A stretch of 64,000 bases of DNA, taken from assembly GCF_012328925.1 (NCBI RefSeq), contig NZ_JAAXLS010000019.1, positions 1-64,000 of the forward strand. The letters are read 5' to 3'. This DNA is from Amycolatopsis acididurans (lineage in GTDB: Bacteria; Actinomycetota; Actinomycetes; Mycobacteriales; Pseudonocardiaceae). This document shows positions 45,129 to 53,151 of this stretch, piece by piece (within the stretch, counting starts at the first letter, position 1; each line of letters starts with the position of its first letter). A program made the position numbers and the translations under genes. Under the pieces are notes generated by a model. It was not told the origin of the DNA and made no database searches. It saw only the letters and a list, made by a program, of their open reading frames with translations.

Positions 45129-46531
45129 TGGAGCAGTGGAGCTGGCCGCCGCGCTACGACGAGTCCTACCGGCCGGAGCCGGGACAGCGGTTCTGGTTCC
45201 CGCACCGGGAAACGATGCCGGCGGAGGAACGGGACGAGGCGATCCTCGCCCGGATCCGTGACGTGATGGCCTACGCGTGGGACAACGCGCCGTTCTACCG
45301 CCGCAAGTGGGACGAGGCGGGCATCCACCCGTCCTCGATACGGAGCCTGGCCGATTTCGAGAAGGTTCCCGTGGTGCGCAAGGAAGAACTGCGCGCCGAC
45401 CAGGCCGCCCACGAGCCGTTCGGCAGCTATCTCGCGGTAGCGCCCGGCGAGGTCAAGCACATCAACGGCACCTCGGGCACGACGGGGCGGCCGACCGCGT
45501 TCGGGATCAGCGAACGCGACTGGCGGAGCGTGGCCAACGCGCACGCCCGGGTGATGTGGGCGATGGGGATCCGCCCGGACGACGTCGTGCTGGTCGCCTC
45601 CCCGCTGAGCCTGTACTGGGGTTCGTGGGGTGCCTACATCGGAGCGGAACGGCTCGGGGCAAGGGTTTTCCCGTTCGGGGCAGGCACGGCGGGCCAGACC
45701 GCACGCACCGTGCGCTGGATGCGGCAGATGGGCGTCACCGTTTTCTACGGAACTCCTTCGTATGCCTTGCATCTGGCCGAGGTAGCCCAGGACGAGGGTA
45801 TCGATCCGGCGTCGCTGGGGCTGCGCAAACTGTTCTTCTCCGGCGAGCCGGGAGCCAGCATTCCGGCGATCCGGTCGCGCATCGTCGAAGCGTTCGACGC
45901 GCAGGTCTACGACTCGGGCAGCATGGCCGAGGTCAGCCCGTGGATGCACCTGGGCGCCGGCGGCAACGAGCCCGGCGTGCTGTGCTGGCAGGACCTCGTC
46001 TACACCGAGGTGTGCGACCCGTCGGATCACCTGCGGCTGGACTACGGCCGCGAGGGCACGCCGGTCTACACGACGCTGGAGCGCACGAGCCAGCCGATGA
46101 TCCGCTTGCTGTCCAACGATCTGACGCGCTGGGAAGCCCCCTCGGCCGAACGGGGGCGCACATATCCGTTCCTGCCGAGGGGGATCTACGGCCGCATCGA
46201 CGACATGTTCACGATCCGCGGCGAGAACGTGTACCCGAGCGCGATCGACGACGTCGTGATGGCGGCCGACGGCTACGGCGGCGAGCACCGGATCGTGATC
46301 AGCCGCGAGTCCACTATGGACAGCCTGGTCGTGCAGGTCGAGTACAAGGACGTGCCACAGCCCGCGCTCCCGGCCTGGGCCGGCGCCATGGCCGACGAAC
46401 TGCGGAAGGTGCTCGGCGTCGGTGCCAAGGTCGTGCCGGTGGCGCACCAGAGCTTCGACCGCACCGAGTTCAAGGCTCGGCGGGTGATCGACGACCGCGA
46501 CTTGCTCCGCCGGCTCGGGAGCGCGTCGTGA
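45125..46531 (+). CDS. PaaK-like acyl-CoA ligase, probable 2-hydroxyisobutyrate-CoA ligase
   Basis: A 468-residue AMP-forming ligase of the phenylacetate-CoA ligase family. The phosphate loop is INGTSGTTGRPT (residues 112-123), the acyl-AMP site includes YDSGSMAEVSPWMH, and the C-terminal hinge region is GRIDDMFTIRGENVYPSAID. Between two mutase genes it most likely activates the mutase substrate acid. The known 2-hydroxyisobutyrate-CoA ligase of Aquincola tertiaricarbonis is of this PaaK-like type and similar size. Both ends overlap neighbours by four bases (ATGA, GTGA). Substrate identity is inference. Confidence 0.85.
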   Translation: MMEQWSWPPRYDESYRPEPGQRFWFPHRETMPAEERDEAILARIRDVMAYAWDNAPFYRRKWDEAGIHPSSIRSLADFEKVPVVRKEELRADQAAHEPFGSYLAVAPGEVKHINGTSGTTGRPTAFGISERDWRSVANAHARVMWAMGIRPDDVVLVASPLSLYWGSWGAYIGAERLGARVFPFGAGTAGQTARTVRWMRQMGVTVFYGTPSYALHLAEVAQDEGIDPASLGLRKLFFSGEPGASIPAIRSRIVEAFDAQVYDSGSMAEVSPWMHLGAGGNEPGVLCWQDLVYTEVCDPSDHLRLDYGREGTPVYTTLERTSQPMIRLLSNDLTRWEAPSAERGRTYPFLPRGIYGRIDDMFTIRGENVYPSAIDDVVMAADGYGGEHRIVISRESTMDSLVVQVEYKDVPQPALPAWAGAMADELRKVLGVGAKVVPVAHQSFDRTEFKARRVIDDRDLLRRLGSAS

Positions 46532-47466
46532 GGTCGCCGGGCGAACTGGTCGACGGCGTTCTCGCCGGGGAGCACGCGGCGATCGCCCGCATGCTCACGT
46601 TCGTCGAGCGCAGGACCGAGGGTGTCGACGAGGCGCTCGCGAAGCTGCACCAGCACGCGGGTGGTGCCCATGTGCTCGGCCTGACCGGCCCGCCGGGCAG
46701 CGGTAAGAGCACGCTCGTCGCCGCGTTGTCCCGCCACTACCGGGAAAACGGCCGTACGATCGGAGTTCTCGCCGTGGACCCGTCCAGTGTGTACAGTGGC
46801 GGCGCGATTCTCGGCGACCGGATCAGGATGAGCGATCTGGGCGGCGATCCCGGCGTGTTCATCCGGTCCATCGCCACCCGCGGTGCGCTGGGCGGGCTCT
46901 CCCGCGCCAGCCTGGACGCGATCACCGTGCTCGACGCGGCGGGCAAGGACGTCGTCATCCTGGAAACGGTCGGCGTCGGGCAGGCCGAAGTGGACGTCAT
47001 CAGCGCCGCGCAGACGGTAGCCGTGGTGAGCGTGCCGGGGATGGGCGACGACGTGCAGGCGATCAAGGCCGGCCTGCTGGAGATCGCCGACGTGCACGTG
47101 GTGAACAAGGCAGACCGGGAAGGCGCCGGGCGCACGGTCGCGGAGCTGCGCGACATGCTGCGGCTGTCCCGGAGGCAGGCCGGCCAGTGGAACGTGCCGA
47201 TCCAGCAGACCGTCGCGGCCAGCGGGCAGGGCGTGCCGGAGCTGGCCGGGCGCTTCGCCCAGCACCTGGCATGGATGACCGAGCACGGCGAACGCGAACG
47301 CCGTGCCCGCCGCAACGCCGCCACCCGCATCCGCTGGAGCGCCGAGCATCTCGTGCTCGACAGGCTGCGGCCTGGCAGCGCGGATTTCGACCGCGCCGTC
47401 GACGACGTGGCCGCGCGCCGTGGCGATCCGCTCTCCGCCGCGCGCGACCTGATCGCCCGGCTTTGA
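46528..47466 (+). CDS. meaB: MeaB-like G-protein chaperone of B12-dependent mutase
   Basis: A 312-residue GTPase. Walker A GLTGPPGSGKST lies at about residues 51-62, switch and Walker B regions are AVDPSSVYSGGAILGDRIRM and VVILETVGVGQAEVDV, and the guanine motif is VVNKADREG. MeaB proteins protect the mutase and gate delivery of adenosylcobalamin. The start is GTG, overlapping the ligase stop. It precedes the mutase large subunit by 16 bp. Confidence 0.93.
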   Translation: MRSPGELVDGVLAGEHAAIARMLTFVERRTEGVDEALAKLHQHAGGAHVLGLTGPPGSGKSTLVAALSRHYRENGRTIGVLAVDPSSVYSGGAILGDRIRMSDLGGDPGVFIRSIATRGALGGLSRASLDAITVLDAAGKDVVILETVGVGQAEVDVISAAQTVAVVSVPGMGDDVQAIKAGLLEIADVHVVNKADREGAGRTVAELRDMLRLSRRQAGQWNVPIQQTVAASGQGVPELAGRFAQHLAWMTEHGERERRARRNAATRIRWSAEHLVLDRLRPGSADFDRAVDDVAARRGDPLSAARDLIARL

Positions 47467-47482
47467 CTCGGAGGAGGACTTC

Positions 47483-49183
47483 ATGAACGACGACCGGTAC
47501 CGGCTGACCACCGACGCGCTCGCCGAGGCGGCAGCCCAAGACCTCGCGAACTGGGAAGGCGACGAACTCGCCGCATTCCTTCGGCGCCAACCGGAATCCC
47601 GCGAACACTACCGCTCCGGCAGCGGGCTGCCCGTCAACCGCGTCTACACCCCGGCCGACCTGACCGGGGACTGGCGCGACATCGGGCTGCCCGGCCGGTT
47701 TCCCTTCACCCGCGGGCCCTACCCGACGATGTATCGCGGGCGGACGTGGACGATGCGCCAGATCGCCGGTTTCGGCCAGGCGGAGGAGACCAACAAGCGC
47801 TTCCAGTACCTGATCGCGCAGGGCCAGACCGGGCTGTCGATCGACTTCGACATGCCGACGCTGATGGGCCTGGACAGCGACGATCCGATGAGCCTCGGCG
47901 AGGTCGGGCGCGAGGGCGTCGCGATCGACACCCTGCCCGACATGGAGGCACTGTTCGACGGGATCGACCTGGAGAAGATCAGCGTCTCGATGACGATCAA
48001 CCCGTCGGCGTGGATCCTGCTCGCGATGTACGTCACCGTCGCGAAGCAGCGCGGCTACGACCTCGACAAGCTCTCCGGCACCATTCAGAACGACATCCTC
48101 AAGGAATACGTGGCGCAGAAGGAATGGATCTTCCCGGTCCAGCCCAGCATGCGCATCGTGCGCGACACGATCGCCTACTGCGCGGAGCACATGGCGCGGT
48201 ACAACCCGGTCAACATCAGCGGCTACCACATCAGCGAGGCCGGGGCGAACGCGCAACAGGAGATCGCGTTCACGATGGCGATCACCAAGGCCTATGTCGA
48301 GGACGTGGTGGCGACCGGGATCGACGTCGACTCCTTCGCCTCGCGGCTGTCGTTCTTCTTCGTCAGCCAGGCCGATCTGTTCGAGGAGGTGGCGAAATTC
48401 CGCGCGGTGCGGCGGTTCTACGCACGGATGATGAAGGACACCTTCGGCGCGAAGAAGCCGGAGTCCATGCGGCTGCGGTTCCACGCCCAGACGGCGGCGG
48501 CGACGCTGACCAAACCGCAGCCGATGAACAACATCATCCGCACCGCGCTGCAGGCACTGTCCGCAGTGCTCGGCGGCGCGCAGTCCCTGCACACCAACGG
48601 ACTGGACGAGGCGTACACGATCCCGAGCGAACAGGCGATGAAGATCGCGCTGCGCACGCAGCAGATCATCGCCGGCGAAACCGGCATCACCAACGTCATC
48701 GACCCGCTCGGTGGCTCGTACTACGTCGAGCACCTCACCGATGAACTGGAACGCGGAATCTCGGACTATTTCGAGAAGATCGAGGAGCTCGGCGGTGTGG
48801 TCGCCGCCATCGAGCAGGGCTTCTTCCAGCGCGAGATCTCCGACACCGCCTACGAGTACGCGCGCCGTAAGGCCAGCGGCGACCGGCCGGTGATCGGCGT
48901 GAACAAGCACGTCGACGAGGGCGCCGGGGAGAAGATCGAGACGCACAAACTCGATCCGGAGTCCGAGGCCCGGCAGATCACACGCCTGAAACAGGTCCGC
49001 GGGAACCGCGATCCTCGCCGCGCGAAGGCGGCGATGGAGCAGTTGCTCGCCGTCGCGGCGCAGCCGGCGGCCAACCTCGTGCCCGCCACGATCGAGGCCG
49101 TCGAGGCGCATCTGTCGATGGGCGAGATCACCGGCGCGTTGCGCGACATCTTCGGCACCTACACCGAAACCCCCGTGTTCTGA
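47483..49183 (+). CDS. hcmA: Acyl-CoA mutase large subunit, 2-hydroxyisobutyryl-CoA mutase type (HcmA-like)
   Basis: A 566-residue TIM-barrel subunit of a B12-dependent mutase. Alignment by eye to methylmalonyl-CoA mutase puts Ile94 (WTMRQIAGFG) at Tyr89 and Gln212 (LKEYVAQKEW) at Arg207 of that enzyme; Asp121 (GLSIDFDMPT) matches Asp117 of HcmA. Ile90/Asp117/Gln208 is the HcmA triad; ICM has Phe and Gln. The catalytic His region ISGYHISEAGANAQQE and the C-terminal GTYTETPVF agree with HcmA, and length (562 there) fits. It should interconvert 2-hydroxyisobutyryl-CoA and 3-hydroxybutyryl-CoA. GGAGGAGG precedes the ATG. Confidence 0.88.
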   Translation: MNDDRYRLTTDALAEAAAQDLANWEGDELAAFLRRQPESREHYRSGSGLPVNRVYTPADLTGDWRDIGLPGRFPFTRGPYPTMYRGRTWTMRQIAGFGQAEETNKRFQYLIAQGQTGLSIDFDMPTLMGLDSDDPMSLGEVGREGVAIDTLPDMEALFDGIDLEKISVSMTINPSAWILLAMYVTVAKQRGYDLDKLSGTIQNDILKEYVAQKEWIFPVQPSMRIVRDTIAYCAEHMARYNPVNISGYHISEAGANAQQEIAFTMAITKAYVEDVVATGIDVDSFASRLSFFFVSQADLFEEVAKFRAVRRFYARMMKDTFGAKKPESMRLRFHAQTAAATLTKPQPMNNIIRTALQALSAVLGGAQSLHTNGLDEAYTIPSEQAMKIALRTQQIIAGETGITNVIDPLGGSYYVEHLTDELERGISDYFEKIEELGGVVAAIEQGFFQREISDTAYEYARRKASGDRPVIGVNKHVDEGAGEKIETHKLDPESEARQITRLKQVRGNRDPRRAKAAMEQLLAVAAQPAANLVPATIEAVEAHLSMGEITGALRDIFGTYTETPVF

Positions 49184-49221
49184 CCCGTCCCCTCTCAACG
49201 TCGAGAGTTCCGGAGGTCCCC

Positions 49222-50862
49222 ATGTATCACCAGGTTTCCGCACCGTTGGGCGGGCTGGGCTGGTCCGCGCTGGTGGCCGCGCTCCCCCTGCTCGTGTTGT
49301 TCGTGTTGCTCGGCGTGTTCCGTGTCCGGGCGTGGCTCGCCTCGCTCGTCGGGCTGGCGCTGTCGCTCGTCGTCGCGATCGTCGCGTACGGAATGCCCAC
49401 GGGCGCGGCACTGAACTCCGCGCTCGAAGGCGCGGCATTCGGCCTGTTTCCCGCATTGTGGATCGTGGTCAACGCGATCTGGATCTACCAGATGACCCGC
49501 CGCTCGGGCCATTTCGACGTGCTGCGCCGCAGCTTCGCGCGGATCAGCGACGACCAGCGGGTGCAGGGCATCATCATCGCGTTTTCCTTCGGCGCGCTGC
49601 TGGAGGCGCTGGCCGGGTTCGGCGCGCCGGTGGCGATCTGCTCGGTCATGCTCGTCGCGGTCGGGCTCAAACCGATCAAGGCCGCAACGATCGCGCTGAT
49701 CGCCAATACCGCGCCGGTCGCCTACGGTGCGGTCGCGCTCCCGGTGATCACGCTGGCGAAGGTGACCGGGCTGCCGTTGCCGGACCTGTCCGCGATGACC
49801 GGCCGCCAGGTTCCGCTGCTCGCCCTGATCGTCCCGCTGGTGCTGATCGTCGTGTTGGACGGCAAGCGCGGCCTGCGGCAGGCGTGGCCCGCGGCCCTGG
49901 TGTGCGGCGGCAGTTTCGCGGTCGCGCAGTTCCTGATGGCGAACTTCGGGGCGGTGGAACTGACCGACATCGTCGCCGCACTCGTGTCGGCCGCGGCCGT
50001 GCTGCTCCTGCTGCGGGTGTGGAAGCCGCGTCCCGCCGATCCGGCACCCACATCGGGCGTGGCGCCCTCCGGCGCGGGCGGGGCGCCGACCGTCGTGCGC
50101 ACCGCCGCCGTGCGGACCGACACCCGTGTCGACGTCGTGCGCGCGTTCGCGCCCTACGTGGCGGTCATCGTGCTGTTCTCCGTCGCGGCCGTTCCCGCCG
50201 TGTCCACCGCACTCGCGCACACGACCCGCACGTTCAGCTGGCCCGGCCTGCATGTCGCGAACGCCGGCGGCAAACCGCTGAGCCTCGCGTTGTTCAAGTT
50301 CGACTGGCTCGCCAACAGCGGCACGGTGTTGTTCGTCGCGGGGTTGCTGACGGTTCCGTTGCTCCGGCTCCGGGTGCGCGAAGCGGTGCGCTCCTACGGC
50401 GAGACGGTGGTGCAACTGCGTACGGCCGGGCTGACCGTGATGGCAGTGCTCGCGCTCGCCTACGTGATGAACATGTCCGGCCAGACCGCGACGCTGGGCC
50501 TGTTCCTGGCCGGGGCGGGCGGGCTGTTCGCGCTGCTGTCGCCGCTGCTCGGCTGGTTCGGCACCGCGGTCACCGGATCCGACACCTCGTCGAACTCGCT
50601 GTTCGGCGCGCTGCAGGTCGGCGCGGCGAACGGGGCCGGGCTCTCGCCCCTGCTCATGGCCGCCGCCAACAGCAGCGGTGGCGTGCTGGGCAAGATGATC
50701 AGTCCGCAGAACCTCGCCATCGGCGCCAGTGCCGTGGGCCTGGCAGGCAAGGAGGGCCTGCTCTTCCGCCGGGTGCTGGCCGCGTCGGCGGTGTTCGTGC
50801 CGCTGATGTGCGTGCTCGTGTACCTGCAGTCCACCCCGATCCTGTCCTGGATGGTGCCCTGA
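49222..50862 (+). CDS. L-lactate permease family transporter (LctP-like)
   Basis: A 546-residue protein with about 13-14 transmembrane helices. FSFGALLEALAGFGAPVAI and SDTSSNSLFGALQVGAANGA plus NSSGGVLGKMISPQNLAIGA are the LctP signatures. The family imports lactate and glycolate, 2-hydroxy acids. Its place 38 bp after hcmA, with GGAGG before the ATG, suggests uptake of 2-hydroxyisobutyrate. It overlaps the adenosyltransferase-like gene by one base (TGATG). A Pro/Ala/Gly-rich insert occurs at about residues 275-300. Confidence 0.9.
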   Translation: MYHQVSAPLGGLGWSALVAALPLLVLFVLLGVFRVRAWLASLVGLALSLVVAIVAYGMPTGAALNSALEGAAFGLFPALWIVVNAIWIYQMTRRSGHFDVLRRSFARISDDQRVQGIIIAFSFGALLEALAGFGAPVAICSVMLVAVGLKPIKAATIALIANTAPVAYGAVALPVITLAKVTGLPLPDLSAMTGRQVPLLALIVPLVLIVVLDGKRGLRQAWPAALVCGGSFAVAQFLMANFGAVELTDIVAALVSAAAVLLLLRVWKPRPADPAPTSGVAPSGAGGAPTVVRTAAVRTDTRVDVVRAFAPYVAVIVLFSVAAVPAVSTALAHTTRTFSWPGLHVANAGGKPLSLALFKFDWLANSGTVLFVAGLLTVPLLRLRVREAVRSYGETVVQLRTAGLTVMAVLALAYVMNMSGQTATLGLFLAGAGGLFALLSPLLGWFGTAVTGSDTSSNSLFGALQVGAANGAGLSPLLMAAANSSGGVLGKMISPQNLAIGASAVGLAGKEGLLFRRVLAASAVFVPLMCVLVYLQSTPILSWMVP

Positions 50863-51308
50863 TGAACCCTGCCCGCGACGCCGTCGACGAAGCCAACGCC
50901 GCGATCGGCGCGGCGATCTCCACCCAGTCCCTGCCCGGCGACCTGGAAGACCTGCTCGGCGACATCCAGCAAGACCTGCTCGACCTCGCCGACGCACTCA
51001 CCACGGGCGCGAGCCCCCCGCCGCCGGATCGGCTTCAAAAGGTGCTCGCCGGCGCGCACACAGCCGAACCGCCACGCGGGTTCGCGGTCCTCGGCGGCCT
51101 CAGCCCCGGCGGTGGGTTGCTCAAGCTCGCCCGGACCGTCGTCCGGCGGGCCGCGCACACCGCTGCGCGCGGACCCGTTCGCGACTACCTGGACCTGCTC
51201 GCCGATGTCCTGCTCACCGCGGCGTTTCGCGCGGAGGAGCACGAGCGGGGCCAGGTGCCGCTGGGTTTGTGCATCGATGTGGTCAGACCAACAGAGAGGT
51301 CATATTGA
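50862..51308 (+). CDS. Degenerate cob(I)alamin adenosyltransferase-like (PduO/ATR) protein
   Basis: A 148-residue protein that reads as an ATR-fold helical bundle: DAVDEANAAIGAAIS matches the VDELNAAIG block, LEDLLGDIQQDLLDLADALT the next helix, GGLSPGGGLLKLARTVVRRA the PGG...RRAE block and VRDYLDLLADVLLTAAF the YLNRLSDLLF block. The N-terminal ATP-binding TR-GD-GTT segment is absent and the conserved Asn is Asp, so it may not make AdoCbl. In this operon it could be a cofactor carrier or a decayed repair enzyme. The start overlaps the permease stop. Confidence 0.7.
   Translation: MNPARDAVDEANAAIGAAISTQSLPGDLEDLLGDIQQDLLDLADALTTGASPPPPDRLQKVLAGAHTAEPPRGFAVLGGLSPGGGLLKLARTVVRRAAHTAARGPVRDYLDLLADVLLTAAFRAEEHERGQVPLGLCIDVVRPTERSY
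51280..51290. promoter_or_regulatory. FCD operator upstream of regulator copy 2
   Basis: TGGTCAGACCA (51280-51290) is the third copy of the TGGTCnnACCA palindrome. It lies in the last codons of the adenosyltransferase-like gene, 15 bp before the TTGACA of the next promoter. Confidence 0.65.
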
Positions 51309-51333
51309 CAGCCCCTGGCTGCTCTGATTACCT
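51305..51333 (+). promoter_or_regulatory. Promoter of FCD regulator copy 2
   Basis: A perfect TTGACA (51305-51310), 17-bp spacer and TTACCT (51328-51333) would start transcription near 51340. This leaves a leader of about 175 nt before the regulator, containing a nine-codon leader frame. Confidence 0.6.
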
Positions 51334-51487
51334 GGAGTGACAGTTTTCGCGGTGAAGAGGAACTCCGGTGAGACTCCGGGCCGGTCGCGCCACTGTGATC
51401 GGACCCCGCCCGCACGGCGTGGTTCGCAGGCAGACCCTCGATCCGCGGCCATCCTTGACTGGGTCGCAAGAGCCCAAGGAGGAAGAC

Positions 51488-51517
51488 ATGATGGCGGTTG
51501 CCGGGGGCCGATCGTGA
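51488..51517 (+). CDS. Nine-codon leader ORF before FCD regulator copy 2
   Basis: AAGGAGG (51476-51482) lies five bases before ATG ATG GCG GTT GCC GGG GGC CGA TCG TGA, encoding MMAVAGGRS. Its stop overlaps the regulator GTG at 51514 (GTGA). It may couple translation of the regulator or act as a leader peptide. A sequencing or frameshift artefact cannot be excluded. Confidence 0.35.
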   Translation: MMAVAGGRS

Positions 51518-52245
51518 CGAGCGAAGCGGCGTGGGAGCCGGTCCGGCGCGTCCGCACCCACGAGCAGGTGCTGGCCCAGATCGAGCAGAAGATCCTTGAC
51601 GGCACCCTGCGTGCCGGGGAGAAGCTGCCCAGTGAGCGGGAACTGGTCACGGCGCTGGGCGTCAGCCGGACCAGCGTGCGCGAGGCGCTGCGGGCGCTGG
51701 AAGCGATGGGCATCATCGAGGCCCGCACCGGCTCCGGGCAGAACGCGGGCGCCGTCGTCACCGGCAAGTCCACCCCGGCGCTGACCAACCTGCTGCGGCT
51801 GCATCTCGCGCTGGCCAGGATCAGCCTCGCCGATCTGGTGGAAACCCGCGTGCAGCTGGAACGCAACGCCGCCCGCGCCGCGGCGTCCGCGCATACCGCC
51901 GACGACGTGCGGCGCATGAAGGACCTGCTGACCGCGATGCGCAACGCCGAGTCCGGCTACCAGGAATTCAACGCCCTGGACACCGAATTCCACGTCAGCA
52001 TCGCGCGCATCTCGGGCAACGCGCTGTCGGTGGACCTGATGCAGGCGCTGCGCGGCGCGGTGGAGTCGGAAATGGCCGCGACGTTCACGCGTTTCGCGGA
52101 CTGGCGCACGGTCGCGTCGACACTGATCGACGAACACGAGGCCATCGTCGAGGCGATCGACAAGGGCGAGGGCGAACGCGCCGCGGATCTCGTCGCCGAC
52201 CACATCACGTCCTTCTACCAGGACCGCATTCTCGGTAAGGAATAG
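51514..52245 (+). CDS. FadR/GntR family (FCD) transcriptional regulator, copy 2
   Basis: A 243-residue regulator. The winged helix (HEQVLAQIEQKILDGTLRAG, LPSERELVTALGVSRTSVRE) lies at about residues 17-80. The FCD domain follows (LADLVETRVQLERNAARAAA, FNALDTEFHVSIARISGN with Asp and His metal ligands, and IDEHEAIVEAIDKGEGERAA). It follows the mutase operon with its own TTGACA promoter. The GTG start at 51514 overlaps a leader ORF stop. It is the best candidate to bind the TGGTCnnACCA sites together with copy 1. Confidence 0.9.
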   Translation: MTSEAAWEPVRRVRTHEQVLAQIEQKILDGTLRAGEKLPSERELVTALGVSRTSVREALRALEAMGIIEARTGSGQNAGAVVTGKSTPALTNLLRLHLALARISLADLVETRVQLERNAARAAASAHTADDVRRMKDLLTAMRNAESGYQEFNALDTEFHVSIARISGNALSVDLMQALRGAVESEMAATFTRFADWRTVASTLIDEHEAIVEAIDKGEGERAADLVADHITSFYQDRILGKE

Positions 52246-52248
52246 CCA

Positions 52249-52968
52249 CTACGCCCCGGGCCGCGCCGAGCGCGCCCCCAGCTCGCGCAGCCACGAGACG
52301 ACCTGCCCCCGGCGGGTGCCGTCGTCGCTTGCCGCGTCCAGCGGGGTTCCCTTGGCGTAGCCGGGCACCCAGTTCAGGTCGGCGCCGCGGGAGAGCAGGT
52401 ATTCGGCCGTGCGACGCTGCGCGCCCGAGCACGCGTGCCAGAAAGCCTTCTTCGACACTTCCTCCCGCTCCGGCCGCTCGCCCAGCAGCTGCGCGAGCCT
52501 GCCGGTCATGCCCAGCGCCGCGGCCTGCCAGGGCTCGTCCACCGCCGCGCCCCTGGCCACCAGCAGCCGGGCCACGTGCCAGCACGCGTAGCCGACGGCA
52601 TTGGCCAGCGGGGTGCCGATCGAACCGTCCGGGGCTTCGACGTCCGCGCCGGCGTCGAGCAGGGCCTCCGCGACCTCCACGTCGTCGCTGCTCGCCGCCC
52701 AGTGCAATGGCGTCTCCCCGCCCGGTTTCGCGCGGGCGTCGGGGTCCGCGCCCGCCGCCACCAGGATGCCGACGATCTGCGGCCCGTTCGGAAAATAGCC
52801 GGGCCAGTCGGTCACCACGTGCAACGCGGTCCGCATCCGCAGGGCCCCACCGAGCGGGGCCGATGCCAGGTGCGGGTGGCCGGCCAGGACCTCACGCAGC
52901 TTCGCGACGTCGCCGGTGCGGATCGCCACGGCCAGCGCGGCCGCCGCCTCATCGATGGAAATGTTCAT
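52249..52968 (-). CDS. Ankyrin repeat protein
   Basis: A 239-residue soluble protein with about five ankyrin units, best seen in GGETPLHWAASSDDVEVAEA, LLDAGADVEAPDGSIGTPLA, VARLLVARGAAVDEPWQAAA and YLLSRGADLNWVPGYAKGTP. It likely mediates a protein contact; the partner is unknown. The ATG at 52968 is chosen; an in-frame GTG at 53016 is nearly at the promoter -10 and so unlikely. It is convergent with FCD copy 2, with stops three bases apart. Confidence 0.85.
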   Translation of the reverse strand: MNISIDEAAAALAVAIRTGDVAKLREVLAGHPHLASAPLGGALRMRTALHVVTDWPGYFPNGPQIVGILVAAGADPDARAKPGGETPLHWAASSDDVEVAEALLDAGADVEAPDGSIGTPLANAVGYACWHVARLLVARGAAVDEPWQAAALGMTGRLAQLLGERPEREEVSKKAFWHACSGAQRRTAEYLLSRGADLNWVPGYAKGTPLDAASDDGTRRGQVVSWLRELGARSARPGA

Positions 52969-53017
52969 TTCGGATAACAACCAATTTCTTTCCGGGAATT
53001 TCGCGTCAAATTGCACA

Positions 53018-53045
53018 TTAATAGCGTCTGATCGGCGTTTGTCCC
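53018..53045 (-). promoter_or_regulatory. Promoter of ankyrin gene
   Basis: GGGACA (53045-53040), 16-bp spacer and TATTAA (53023-53018) on the minus strand. The start of transcription would fall near 53011, about 40 nt before the ATG at 52968. Confidence 0.45.
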
Positions 53046-53151
53046 AGGTAGACAGATTCTGTTCATTCGATTCTCAGTTCCCGCACAGGAACCGAACCTT
53101 ACCGTGCCCGCAGCGGTTTGAGAAAACCGATCGCGAACGCGGAAACCGCCG

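Noticed and set aside
47483-49183. Methylmalonyl-CoA mutase annotation for the large subunit
   Set aside because: The substrate-specificity residues are Ile94 and Gln212 instead of Tyr and Arg, and the subunit lacks the fused B12 domain of MCM large chains.
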